Shown: one piece after another, positions 49,582-62,522 of the stretch | How the letters are laid out: every line of letters begins with the position of its first letter | Position numbering within the stretch: the stretch's first letter is position 1 | Origin: Umbelopsis ramanniana AG | Taxonomy: Eukaryota; Mucoromycota; Umbelopsidomycetes; Umbelopsidales; Umbelopsidaceae | DNA length: 64,000 bases | Assembly (NCBI RefSeq): GCF_025399195.1 | Contig: NW_026252100.1 | Coordinates: forward strand, 186,001-250,000 | Direction: 5' to 3' | Made by a program: the position numbers and the translations under genes | Notes under the pieces: model-generated | Database searches by the model: none | What the model was told of the DNA's origin: nothing | Seen by the model: the letters and a program-made list of their open reading frames with translations, nothing else

Positions 49582-52500
49582 TTATCCGACAAGTTCAGCA
49601 TCTATTTCCTTGCCCTCTTCTACCAATTGACTAACCCACATTGCGATGGATTCTGGTGTAGGGGGCTGCTTATTCAGAGTCTCCATATCAAACTCATTCA
49701 TCAGAATTTCATAATATTGTCGATACCGGTTGACAATGTTCATCTGGATAGGTCGTAGTAAAATGACTTCCATTTTCCTATCGTCCAGATACTGGCTAAG
49801 CCTTCTCATTGTGAAGCTTAAGCGAGCGTTAACAGCCTCACGGAAAGATTCATAAATTTGATACGCTGAGTCTAGAATATAAAAGATATAATGATGTCAG
49901 GGCGGTCGGTCTATACAAAAATTGTATTCCGTATGTGACGGTGCTCCGCAGCTTACCTGGCGTAGCAAAAGCTTGGCTTGAAAGTTTGAGCTTTTCACTT
50001 CTGCCGTTGTTAGCGACTTGAAAAGCCGAAACTTGCGTAATGAAATTCGATAAGGGTTCTGTCGAAGACTGGCTACATTCCATTATGAAATCTTCGCATA
50101 TGCGCTTCAATTCTCGGTCTATTTCTCGCCTGGAGTCTATGCTGATCTCAATCACTCTAGGAATACCGCTTTGAGCAAAGTCGAATAATGCATTAGGGTT
50201 GAAAATAGATGTCCTTCCCTTGGCGAACGCACTCAGAGCAACTATATTTTAAACAGGAGTCAAAGGCCACATACGTAGATGTGTTGAAGAGAAGCAGCGG
50301 ATGTCTTACCATTGACATGGGAAAAATCTAACTCTTTTCCGGCGTGCACGAGATTAGCCTCGAACGGCGCCAATTGCTCCTTCAAAATAAGCAAGTGCTT
50401 TATCAAGAACAATTGGCCATCTAATTTGCTGTGATTCATCGATATATTCTCACTTGCTGTACCAAGTGATTGTTTGCAAATTGATACAGCCTCCTGTGCC
50501 AAATCTTCGAACACGGTTGTCTGCGAGAATTCATGAACATTGATTGGTAAAAGCGAAATGAATGAATTTCACATTAGAAAACAGTACGTACCCGTACGCA
50601 TCGGTATAATTTTGAAAGGATCCAAAGAGTGCGCTGGAGGGTTGGGAACCATGCTACGTTATTATCGGTGAATGCGTTGGGGGGTGAAGACATGGTAGAT
50701 GCCGTTGGTGAAGTGTGTTCCTGTACGTCGGCCGATACCTCAGCAACTGATCCGTCACTATCTTCCGAGACATCCAGTGTCGCAGGAGTATTGAATTGAG
50801 AGAATGTCGGTTTGACGTCCGAGGCGATGGGAGATAACACAATCGAGCTTCTCCTGTTACCTTTGGAAATAGCATAGTGCAATTAATACGACTGTCAACT
50901 CCTCATGGTGTATTATCCGAGTTCTTACTTTGAAGAATGTTGGGGTAATCCAGATCAGCAGTAGTGGGGATATACTTTTCGATTTCGTTGTGGATATAAG
51001 ATTCTGCGCGGAAAACCAATCGTCCTTGCGCATCCTGCAAGATATTACGAACTAAGTAGCTAAATGCAAGGTTTCGCTCGTTGTTGACATCTAAATAGGA
51101 GAATGAGTAACATCGATCAACAAATACATATTTGATCCACAAGATTCCATGAACTTCACTCACCTACGCCTTCCAAATCTCGGATGATTTGCAGCTGGAA
51201 AATATTACATAGATCAGAGAGAATCTCAATACGGTTTTCCTTGATAATTCTCGGTCGTAGATAGTCGTATAAATAGCTTAGGAGCAGTTCTAGGTAAGAA
51301 CTGTATATTCAAGTTAATGAGGTTGTTCACGAATAAAATCAATCATGCACCAGTGCGCTTACTAAAGCTCTTCTTCGCCGCCATCGAAGAAGCAGTAAAA
51401 CAACTGAAATTCTTCGTAGCAAACATTCATCATGTATCCACATCCATTACGCGCCTGAGTAGTTGATCATGTTAATGCTACTTATGTACTCGCATGTCCA
51501 AAAGGATTGGAGTACGTACGAAATCCAACACATTGTCATTATATGGACCAAGCTCTTGAATATTTGCTGTAATAATAGGACTCAAAAGTTGCTGTCGTAC
51601 TTGTATATAGCTATTAATCGTGTCCGTCAGAAGAGAGTAATATCTGCAACAAACAAACAGGCATTAGTTGCATCCATCTATTACAATTCAAATTGTTCAT
51701 ATTCCTTACTCTTTATGTCCTTTACAGCGTTTTTCCAGTTCAGATGCCAACGGTCTAATCTTCTGACTTTCAGCGCGAAATTTGGCATACAAAAGCGTGG
51801 TTTGTGCTGCAGCACTCAATTTTTGTCCCTAATGTCAGTGGTATGTCAATAGCTGTCTCATGATCTCTGACGTATTTATATCGGTCACAGCTACCTTTTG
51901 AGATGTCTTCTTGTAAATTTCGTATCCAAGATCTCGTAAGGTTTTAATAATGTACATTTTGATATAAGTCATGCCACGAGTCATACATTGACGAAACCGC
52001 ATCAGATAAAGCTCAGAATCCCTGTATCGAATCTAAAAGCGTTATATGTTAGTCAATATCCAGTGTTAGTCAAAGTAAGAGCGCATCATAAAAACCAACA
52101 TTTTTCTCCACATAAGTGATCGATTCATCCAATTGTCGAAGCATTACTAGGAACGACGGACTCATGCATATATCTTCGTTAGCAGCATTAAATTGTTTTG
52201 AAATAGGTTCCAAATGGTTGAAGTAAGCTAGACCTTCTGCGAGCGAATCCGCGAGTTTACTCAAACGATCCTATATATTCGAGAAGTTAGCGCTACGAGC
52301 ATATTGCATACGCTGACCATTTTTTTCTATAGAGCAATTACCTGCTTAGCAAGAAGATCTTCGCAGGTATTCTGCAAAGCCCTAGTCTGTTCTTCAACAA
52401 ACTTGTAATCTCCTCCCAAACCCGAAAATAGCTGTATAGTGTCGTCAATACATTGCAAAAAATCATCGCATGATTGTCGATACAGAAGAACTGTAGCCAA

Positions 52501-53109
52501 ATAGCTCCTATCAATTCAAATTGTTCAGTCATGAGAAAAGAACAATGCCCCAAAGCTATGTCCACCAAGGTACCTGTATATATCTTCCTGATCTTGTTCC
52601 ATCTCCAGCTCCGTCTGAGCAAACCAGTCAAAAAATTGCTGGATGTTGTCGATTGGTTTATCGAATCCCATATTTATAGCACCTTTCTGAGCAATCACAC
52701 TATCAGCAGCTGCTGATTCTGCGAGAAGTTGCGTGGTTGATAAGGAACGTTGTAACGAAGATGATTGCGGAACTAATCTTGCTGTGGGTAAGGCGGTGAA
52801 TCGGGTAGCTGCTGCTGTTGGCGATCGAGGTGGTGTTTGAAGCTGAGCCTCGGGAGATGCCGTGCCTGGAGTATATATCTGAGGAATTGGAGAACTTGAC
52901 AAGGTAGGCAGTAACTGCAATTCAATTGGTTAGAAACAACCAAATCTTCAGCGCGTATAATAACCTCACCAAAACGTTACCTCTGCTGGTAAAGGAAGCT
53001 CGATGCAGCTGTCATGTAGCTCAAAGACACTTTGTCTTTCTAGCTCGGAGAGCTTCGTTTTCTCCTCCCATTCTTCCAAGCTAGGGCCGTGAAGTGGCCG
53101 TGCATTCAT
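49582..53109 (-). CDS. COG3: Conserved oligomeric Golgi complex subunit 3 (COG3/Sec34)
   Basis: A large gene with about 13 exons, ATG at 53109 (MNARPLHGPSLEEWEEKTKL), stop at 49582. Residues about 50-120 are a serine/proline-rich linker (TPPRSPTAAATRFTAL), followed by helical Sec34-type segments: DNIQQFFDWFAQTELEMEQD, QRLSKLADSLAEGLAYFNHL and SFLVMLRQLDESITYVEKNV. The C-terminal part has long helices such as LLRPIQMNIVNRYRQYYEIL. COG3 is a core lobe A subunit of the COG tether that returns Golgi vesicles. No enzymatic motif is present. It shares a 97-bp divergent promoter with ATE1. Confidence 0.82.
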
Positions 53110-53206
53110 TGGATTGGTTTAACTTGCTTGGGAGGACAGATTCGTTGCCTTGCCCTTTTGTGACTTGAATCGCTGAAATTGAATACCCCCATTGGCGGAA
53201 TTCAAA
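53110..53206. promoter_or_regulatory. Very short divergent promoter shared by COG3 and ATE1
   Basis: Only 97 bp separate the two start codons (53109 on the minus strand, 53207 on the plus strand). Both transcripts must start inside this gap or overlap. No TATA box is seen in either direction. Confidence 0.6.
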
Positions 53207-55065
<1,859 letters not shown>

Positions 55066-55440
55066 AATGGATACTAACCGTTGTGGAAGATATTTCCAAT
55101 ATTTGTGATTATGAAACTCTTTTCCTTGTTTTTTTCCTTTAAGGGGATAATTTTTTAACTGTACATTTTGTAACAAGTTGATGGAACTAAGCAAAAAAAA
55201 ATTCTGTAGAGATTAGCATCATATAACATGACTACCTTAAAGTTGGACGTGTTGACATTTTTGGATCGATTATTGTTGTTGTTGTTTTTCAGTTAGTTTG
55301 TTTTAATCGACAACTGATTTGAAATAGGCAGTAGACATACGAGTTTGACCTCGAACAAGAGATGCTTTGGTTCTGATCCCAATTCTGTATAAAAGATGTA
55401 ACCTGAAATATGCAAATTTGGTATACCTTCGTTATATATA
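55066..55440. other. Intergenic: ATE1 3' UTR and promoter of a secreted protein gene
   Basis: About 375 bp. It has a TTGTTGTTGTTGTT repeat near 55272 and, at 55388, the TATA box for the secreted-protein gene. No other gene seen. Confidence 0.6.
55388..55394 (+). promoter_or_regulatory. TATA box of the small secreted protein gene
   Basis: TATAAAA 47 bp upstream of the ATG at 55441. A TATATATA stretch just ahead of the ATG is probably leader sequence. Confidence 0.6.
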
Positions 55441-56241
55441 ATGAAATTCCTCCAGGGCATTACTCTCCTCACACTCCTAGGTAGCTTGTCTTCATTGACC
55501 TCTGCTAGTGCTATCAATTCAAAGCGCTCCGAAGGTGATGGTTTGCTTCAATTTGGATACAACCCTCCTCGTGTGAACCCTGATTACTGCGTTGGTAAGG
55601 CTGCCTGGCGTCATATTTGTTCATTGTCAATTTAGAATACTAGGTGTAACGGAGCAATCGAATTACAGGTGTCAGAATCATCAGCCCTACCTTCCCTGGA
55701 TTGGCTTTCCAGAATGGTACCATTTCCCAACTTTTCTGGGAAGTTGATGAAGATATTGAACACAATCCCAATATCGTTACCCGTATCCGCGTCCTAAACT
55801 CTACTCAACACAACATTCTTGTTGTTGGTGAAAATTTCCGTAAGCATAAACACTTGAATACATAATTTCTCTATGTCTGTCGTTGAGGTCATGATACTAA
55901 CATTTATGTTCGACATCAGCTATTGTTAACCAGGGAAGAATCGGTTTCCAGACTCACACTATGGACATCGATGCCCCCACTGGTCTTTACCATTACCGCC
56001 TTATGGTTAACTACAATGTAGGTCAATGGCAGGCGAATATATAGATGTCACCCCAAAGCTGACTAACATTTTTGTCTACAAACAGAACACCAAGACCCAT
56101 TGCGTGTACGAATCCATTCCCTTTATGGTTGTTCAAGGTATTTTTTGATGTGAAGCTAAACATGTGTTAAATAATTTATACTAAACTTCTTTCTCTACAC
56201 TTCATCAAACAGATCCATTCAAAATGCCTGTCCAGAACTAG
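55441..56241 (+). CDS. Small secreted protein, family not recognised
   Basis: Five exons (55441-55594, 55669-55839, 55920-56017, 56086-56137, 56213-56241) join to 167 residues. The N-terminus is a signal peptide (MKFLQGITLLTLLGSLSSLT, cleavage probably after ASA). A Lys-Arg follows at about position 28, which may be a Kex2-type site. The mature part has strands typical of an Ig-like or beta-sandwich domain (ISQLFWEVDEDIE, VTRIRVLNSTQHNILVVGEN, GLYHYRLMVNYNNTKTHC, IPFMVVQ). Only a few cysteines and two N-glycosylation sites (NST, NGT) are seen. There is no GPI signal. The layout resembles lineage-specific secreted proteins of Mucoromycota; no function assigned. Confidence 0.8.
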
Positions 56242-56484
56242 ATGCTGAACAGCTTGATAGTCAGCAATCGATGAAAATTAAATTATTAGTAAAAACAACA
56301 AATTATATCACAAAGAAATGATTTAACAATAATGGATGTAGGAAGGCGGCTGTATATTGAATTGTTTGGTGATTTGACCCAGTACTTGAAGGCGCAACGA
56401 CTGTCAAGGCATTTGTGACTTTCTTTTTTTCTCATAAAAATTGACTCTTTAAGCGGAGCGCAGTTTGCGTGGACTGTCGACTAA

Positions 56485-57895
56485 ATGCCATTCGGACAGG
56501 TACTCTAATGCTGTTAATAATGCTATGCATAAGCTTCATATTTTCTGACATGCACATAGCTTGTAGTTGGTCCGCCAGGATCTGGAAAAACAACTTATTG
56601 TTGGGGAGCATACCAGTTTTTGACGGCAATTGGAAGGTCAGGGTCAGCTCAACACTCCCAGTCCTCATGGTGTGATTACTAACAATTACCACAGAAAAGT
56701 CTCTATAGTAAATATTGACCCAGCAAACGATCATATACCATACCCATGTGCTGTCAACATAGCAGACTTGATCACACTGGACGATGTGATGGATGAATTC
56801 GGCTTAGGGCCCAACGGAGGAATGATGTACTGCATGGAATACCTAGAAAAGAATCTCGATTGGTTGATTGAAAAGTTGAAGCCGTTGAAGGGTAAAGTTC
56901 AAGTGTATAACGCGAGAAAGGCTGCTGAATACGTTACCAACAATTTATGCTCTTGCAGACGATTACATTTTATTTGACTTTCCTGGACAAGTCGAGCTGT
57001 TTACTCATCATAATTCGGTGAAGAACATTTTAGAGCAACTGCAGAAGATAAATTATCGGGTAAGTAACAACTAGCCATCGCCATGTATTTCTACCGTATC
57101 TCATAGTTTGCAACTATTCGTAGCTTGTGACTGTTCACTTAGTGGATGCCCATTACTGCACGGATCCTGCGAAATTCATCTCCGTATTACTGTTATCATT
57201 GAAGACTATGCTCCAGCTTGAACTTCCGCATGTCAATGTTCTTTCTAAGGTTGATCTAATAGAAACATATGGGAAACTAAGTAAGTGATATTTTTCATAA
57301 TTATCTTCTGCGGCACGGGTATTCTAAATCTGCCTTCATTGTCTGTAAGATTTTTCACTCGAATACTACACTGAAGTCATGGATTTGAGTTATCTTCTGG
57401 AAAGCTTGAATGCTGATGCTTTTGGTAAGAAATATCAAAGCTTAAACAAGGCACTTTGTGAACTGATCGAGGATTTCAGTTTGGTTGGATTCTACACACT
57501 CTGTGTTGAGGTGAGTTTGCCGATGAGGATTGTACGAAGCACTGTTTTAGGCACTGACCAATATTCGACGATAGGAAAAAGATTCCATGGCAAAATTACA
57601 ACAAGTAATCGACAAAGCTGGCGGCTTTGTCTTTGGTGCGCTAACAGAGGGCAATGAAAGCATTATGCTAACAGCCATGAAGAGTGGGAACTGGCAACAT
57701 GAAGACGTCCGAGATGTTCAAGAAAAATGGATTGACAACGATAATAATGCGGATGAAGATACTGAAAATGAGGCTCTTCAAGGAAACATTGGAGGCATGG
57801 GTGGCATCATCAACCGGGCTGTCGATAAGCGAAGCAACCGATTCGGAGCCTCTAAGGAGTTCACTGAAAATGATGTTCCACGCCGAATCATGTAG
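56485..57895 (+). CDS. GPN2: GPN-loop GTPase 2
   Basis: Multi-exon gene. A 15-nt first exon (MPFGQ, 56485-56499) splices to [20 protein letters not shown], with the Walker A motif GPPGSGKT at about residues 8-15. Then follow [16 protein letters not shown], the GPN loop in [15 protein letters not shown], the switch II-like [15 protein letters not shown], and [11 protein letters not shown] then [11 protein letters not shown] (base recognition NKxD-like). All active-site loops of the family are present. GPN2 helps assemble and import RNA polymerase II and III and is essential in yeast. The C-terminus is acidic ([13 protein letters not shown]). It follows the secreted protein gene by 243 bp. Confidence 0.93.
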
Positions 57896-59157
57896 TAACG
57901 TTCAATCTAATATCTATTCAACGGCATTCCACTCTAAACTTCTAGAATACAAAGCATGTACATAAATTTCCAGTTTCAAATGTTGAGACGGAAAAGAAAA
58001 AAAAAATAGCGCAATAAAATACGTCTTATTCACACTGATACTTGCAAACCTCTTTCATCCTCTGCTCCACATCAATATCCTCTAGTACATGAGCTTAGCT
58101 AATATAAAATGAAGCTTCATTATTAGAATTCTGGATAGCTATTTTTTTTTTATATATTTTTTGATGATTGGTTTGCGTACGACTATATCATAGCATTCCC
58201 ATACCAGAAGCTCAAGCTAGCATTCATCTTAGCGTAAATCACACATATTCCACACTAATGCAGCATAAAAATAACTTGGATGTGACACATTTATATTTAA
58301 GTAGATGCGACGTAATTCAGCTGAACACCACACGGTATAGTGCGCTGCCTTATCGATATGTATTTGTGCTAACTGAAGTTGCTTTTCTGGCTGTACATTT
58401 GGAGCGAATGGATCCCAAGTCCGAAGGAGAAAGTCGGTGGGACGCTTGAGGCGGCAGTCTGATCAAGCTGTGGACAAAATGTTATCACGCACTAAGGAGA
58501 GTCTGGACACATGAATACGCGTGGCAGCATTGGGCAATGAATGAGATATGTTCGTCAACAGAAGTCTCTGTTACATCCAGGTCAGGTACCCGTGACAAGA
58601 AGATTGCCGATTGCCCACAAGGGAAGTCATGGACCCGTGATATTATGGACTATTTCGTTGATTCGCCGAGATCAAAATATACAAGAAAAACACGAATGCA
58701 AGCTATAGATCTGGCATCGTAAAACAATGTATATTCTTGCTCTACGAGGAAATCATTGATTACCATAGACAGATAGTGATATAGATTGGATCGCGATGGC
58801 ACGCTTTTCTTTGCAGCACTTGTGATCGGTCACGCAACTAGTCGGGATGTCCAAAAGCAGCCGGGGTTGATCTCAGCCTGAAAAGTATCAGCATATAACA
58901 TCCAGGCTTGAGCAAAAGTATTATGTCCTGGTTCACAAGACACAATCGATGCCGTGGTTTGCTCTATTCTCACAGGGTATACAAAAAAAATAAACATGGA
59001 TATTTTTGGATCTACATATAAAAGGGACCGATGCATTTATTCTTCTTCCTCGCTTTTCAACTTGGTCAGAATTCTTTGCGACTTTGTTCTTCGAGAGGAT
59101 TTTTGCTACATATCCAGTACCTCCAAAAAATAATAGAATTCGTGGCATATTCTTCAC
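57896..59157. other. Long intergenic region between GPN2 and the IRG-like gene
   Basis: About 1.26 kb. The minus strand at 58033-58083 reads DIDVEQRMKEVCKYQCE before a stop and is preceded by a TACTAG acceptor, so it may be a terminal exon of an unseen small gene. The plus strand is open for 91 codons from 58450 to 58722 (WTKCYHALRRVWTHEYAWQH, then MDYFVDSPRSKYTRKT) without a recognisable domain. A T-run sits at 58142-58151. A TATA box for the next gene is at 59017. Confidence 0.4.
59017..59023 (+). promoter_or_regulatory. TATA box likely serving the IRG-like GTPase gene
   Basis: TATAAAA 135 bp upstream of the ATG at 59158, followed by a pyrimidine-rich stretch (TTATTCTTCTTCCTCG) that could hold the transcription start. 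The leader would then be about 100 nt. Confidence 0.45.
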
Positions 59158-60807
59158 ATGGGGCAAGCAGCATCTACGGCACTATCATCGTCAAAATCAT
59201 CAGTTGTTTTTTACGACAGCGATGAACTAAGCAACCGATTCACCAAAGCAACTTTATCAACACTGGCTGTGCCTATGGTCATTGTGGCCTTTCCCTTCAT
59301 TAATGCATACACTTTCACATCCGAAGAACTAACCGGTGTCAAGCTCATGGATGGAGCTATCGGTGGTCTATTAGGGGTCATTGGCTGTAAGTGTCCTCCG
59401 TGTATGTATTACAACTTCTGCAGACTTGTTATTTAACTTTTTTTTTTTGGTGTCTTCAGGGCCACTGGCACCATTTCTTGCATGCTGGGGAGTATTCGAA
59501 GTTTTATTCAAGGACGCACCCCCTGAGCCCTTAGCTATACCACAAGAAATAAAAGACAAGGCAAAGCGAGAATTTGGACTAAACTGCGAGAATTATTACA
59601 ATATTGCTGTGGCAGGCATCGCGGGAACTGGCAAGGTGAGCTAATCATCAGATGGTTCGTGGCGATGGCAATCACTTGAAAATCAATAGAGATGATTTCC
59701 TAGAATGGGATGTGAAGTCAATATGACCAAAAACTGCTTGACGTGGTGGTCATATTGTAACGATGGGTTTCCAGCATGATAAACACATGCAAATGAACAT
59801 TTTTTTTAAACCACAATTTCTCTTATTACAGTCTTCAGTCGTCAATGGGATTATGGGGATGCACGATAATGATCCACAGGTTAGTTAAAGGCGGGCTTCT
59901 GGAATAAAAAGGTTTCTTGTAACCGAGGCACACGTACCACATGACTTACCCAACCCGTATTATTATTTTTATTCTTGGTGTATTCCGATAATCCAGGCTG
60001 CTGTGACTGGTGAAACTGAAGCGACCATCAAACCTAGAGCTTACCGGCATCCAGACCTTCGCACCATGGTGCTTTGGGACTTACCTGGAGCTGCCACCCT
60101 TCATCACCCAGCTGAAACATATTTCGAGGACAAATTTTTGTGTGCCTTCGACGCACTTATTATAGTCATGGCGGAAAGGTAAATTGAGCTTCTCCGAGCA
60201 GCCCACATCAGGATTTTTGTCAACAAACATGCTGTGATCTCACCACCATAAATTGTATTACTTAGGCTTCAGGAAACCGACATAATAATTGCTAAAAAGG
60301 CTGAGGAGAAGAAAGTCCCAGTGTTCTTTGTACGTAACAAAGCAGATCAGGTAACTAGGCATTCGTTTTTTGGTGAAACTGGTTTACCACACGTTTAGTC
60401 GCCCATGTTAATCATCATATCAGGCGGTGGAGGCAAAAATTCGTCGATACAGTGGAAGTACCCAAGATGAGACGTATAAATGGTCAACGGCAGCAGGGGA
60501 ACTAGTGAAAGAAGTCAAACAATCGATCTATAAACAGCTCAAGTCAAATAACTTCAGCACACGTAAACTATTTATCTTATCAGCATGGAATCTACAGGAG
60601 TTCGTTTCAGCCTTGAGTAAACGAGAATTGGACAAGAATATGCACATCATCGACGAACAGCGATTCATGCGGACTTTGATCGAAGGCGTGTTAACCAAAC
60701 GCAGAAGAAAGGAAAAGATGAAGTTGAAAATGGAAAAGCAGAAGCAGCGCCAAATCATTGCTGAGGAGCGACAGAGAAACAGACGAAGCGCGGTCGGTGC
60801 AGCTTGA
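59158..60807 (+). CDS. IRG-like (interferon-inducible IIGP family) dynamin-type GTPase
   Basis: Six exons (59158-59386, 59460-59635, 59832-59879, 59997-60178, 60266-60350, 60424-60807) sum to exactly 367 residues. The start MGQAASTALSSSK fits an N-myristoylation signal. Two hydrophobic stretches follow (STLAVPMVIVAFPFINAY; GGLLGVIGWPLAPFLACWGV, residues about 35-95). The GTPase domain has G1 GIAGTGKSS (about 129-137), AVTGETEAT then the G3 motif VLWDLPGA (DxxG, about 179-182), an IRG-like stretch CAFDALIIVMAER, G4 RNKADQ (about 236-239) and a G5-like SAWN. The C-terminus is a basic, helical tail. The pattern VTGETEA...WDLPG...FDALIIV follows animal IRG proteins, which attack vacuoles of intracellular parasites. 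The fungal role is unknown. Confidence 0.88.
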
Positions 60808-60842
60808 AAAATTAATCACTTGAATGTATAAACTACCCAACT

Positions 60843-60859
60843 CTACACACACACACATA
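60843..60859. repeat. Short CA microsatellite
   Basis: An ACACACACACACA-type dinucleotide run in the 3' region of the IRG-like gene, of the kind useful as a polymorphic marker; no function implied. Confidence 0.6.
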
Positions 60860-60964
60860 CCATCGTAAAAATCTTTTGTAATTACCATCTCGTAGTCAAT
60901 ATTTCATGATCATATGTACATTTTGCTTGTCATTTACGCGTGCAGGATGCTAATCTCACTGCCC

Positions 60965-61892
60965 TCACAGCGCTTCAAATGAATGCTTTGCTCGGTCATC
61001 TATCTCAAACAAAAAAATAAAAATATACCATAGGTAAACTACACTATTGATTTACCGGAAACTGCATCCGTGGGCGTGTTGGGCAACATAGCAGCTGCAA
61101 TACGACGTCCTTCCTCAGCTAGTACATTGTAGGTGGATGCAGCATTTTTCTGAAAATGACATAAAGGAATCAATGTTACATCTCATTTTATGTATCCACA
61201 AGCGAAGCGTTAGGCATGATGATATGCAAACTTACTGTGCTCATTTGATCGACTTGGATTCCCAATTTGAACAGATATGTTCGAAGGTTCTCCGGCAAGG
61301 GATAAAAGTTCTTACCCGTTCCAAACAAGATGAGTTCTAATGAGTGAGAGGACATACCGGTTTAATAAAATAACAAGTAGACAAACGCATGAAAAGCGTG
61401 CACAAGGAGGTGTGAATGATAACACTGACCTGGCTTTGGGGCGGTTACTTCGAAAATCTTGAGCATTTCTTCAGTCCAGTTCTCAAATGGCGACTTTGCA
61501 CCCGCTGGAACATTCCACATGAAAGCAGTTCCGTTCAGGAGGATGATTGGGCCATCGACACGAACGTTGTTGGACAAAACGAAGCCATTCTTTGTGATGA
61601 TTTCAACACCAACATTCGGTCCTCGATCAAACATGTTGTTAAAGGCATCCAGCATGGAGACAGGGACAATGGTGTCTGAGGTTGGAGCTTCTGCAGGATA
61701 CGTTTGATTGAAGACAGGAGTTGAATATGGCTTCTCATGCGTGTCGTCGTCGCTTGCTTTTCGAGAATGGGGCATGGATGTATGGATTTGCTTAAACGCC
61801 GGGATAAAAGCTGGTGTTGAACGAGTGCATGCTTTGATTGTTGGCAACTTGCCGTAGGCCAATGCACGACTGGACAAAGATCTCAAAGACAT
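60965..61892 (-). CDS. NDUFAF3-like complex I assembly factor (DUF498)
   Basis: Several exons from ATG 61892 (MSLRSLSSRALAYGKLP) to a short terminal exon (DRAKHSFEAL) ending at 60965. The N-terminal 45 residues are a typical mitochondrial presequence, basic and without acidic residues (ACTRSTPAFIPAFKQIHTS). The DUF498/NDUFAF3 fold shows VGVEIITKNGFVLSNNVRVD, GTAFMWNVPAGAKSPF, then ELILFGTGKNFYPLP and AASTYNVLAEEGRRIAAAML. NDUFAF3 works with NDUFAF4 to build the Q-module of NADH dehydrogenase. Its presence fits a fungus with a true complex I. It converges on the IRG-like gene with a 157-bp gap. Confidence 0.92.
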
Positions 61893-62522
61893 GTCGAAAT
61901 TGATCAAGGCGTAATACTCGGACGAGCCAGATTACAGAATTTGTGCTTATGCGGAGTTTCGTTGTGGAGAGGCTGATGAAAAAAATGTCAAACCAATAGA
62001 CGGATGGACATTTCGTTAAAATCACGATTATCTCGTATATGTAGCAAGTCTTTGTAAATGGTCTACAAAGTGATTTCAAAGAAAACGAAGAAGCAATTCA
62101 CGTTTTAAACGATGCCCTATCGTTCTTTCTCGAAAATTTAGTTTCATGATAATCATGTCATGTATTCAATCTAACAAGCCTCTATTCATTCACTGCTGAT
62201 TAAGAGACGCAGACTCCGTTTGGCATCCATTAGTAATGGGGCTCACAGTAGGCTTGTTAATATCTTGCAAAGAGGTTCTCCTTCCAAGCCCGACATAATT
62301 CGATGAGGCTTCCCATTGCGGGCAATGTTTGTGCCTGAGCCACAAATGCAAAACCGACAGTAGTAAATTTCGCCACGGCTATATTTCTAAAAATATTCCC
62401 CATTTTGCGTGAACTTCGTACGTAAGCAGACGAGCCTCGCTGGTATTGTACATCTTTCCAAAATACGATATAAAGTCACTGACCTTAAGATAGCTTTCTC
62501 AACTTCATCCTTTGAATACATC
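61893..62522. other. Divergent promoter region between NDUFAF3 and DUF3455 genes
   Basis: About 630 bp, with no protein-like ORF. A TATAAAG at 62469 serves the DUF3455 gene. No other element recognised. Confidence 0.6.
62469..62475 (+). promoter_or_regulatory. TATA box of the DUF3455 secreted protein gene
   Basis: TATAAAG 54 bp upstream of the ATG at 62523. Confidence 0.5.
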
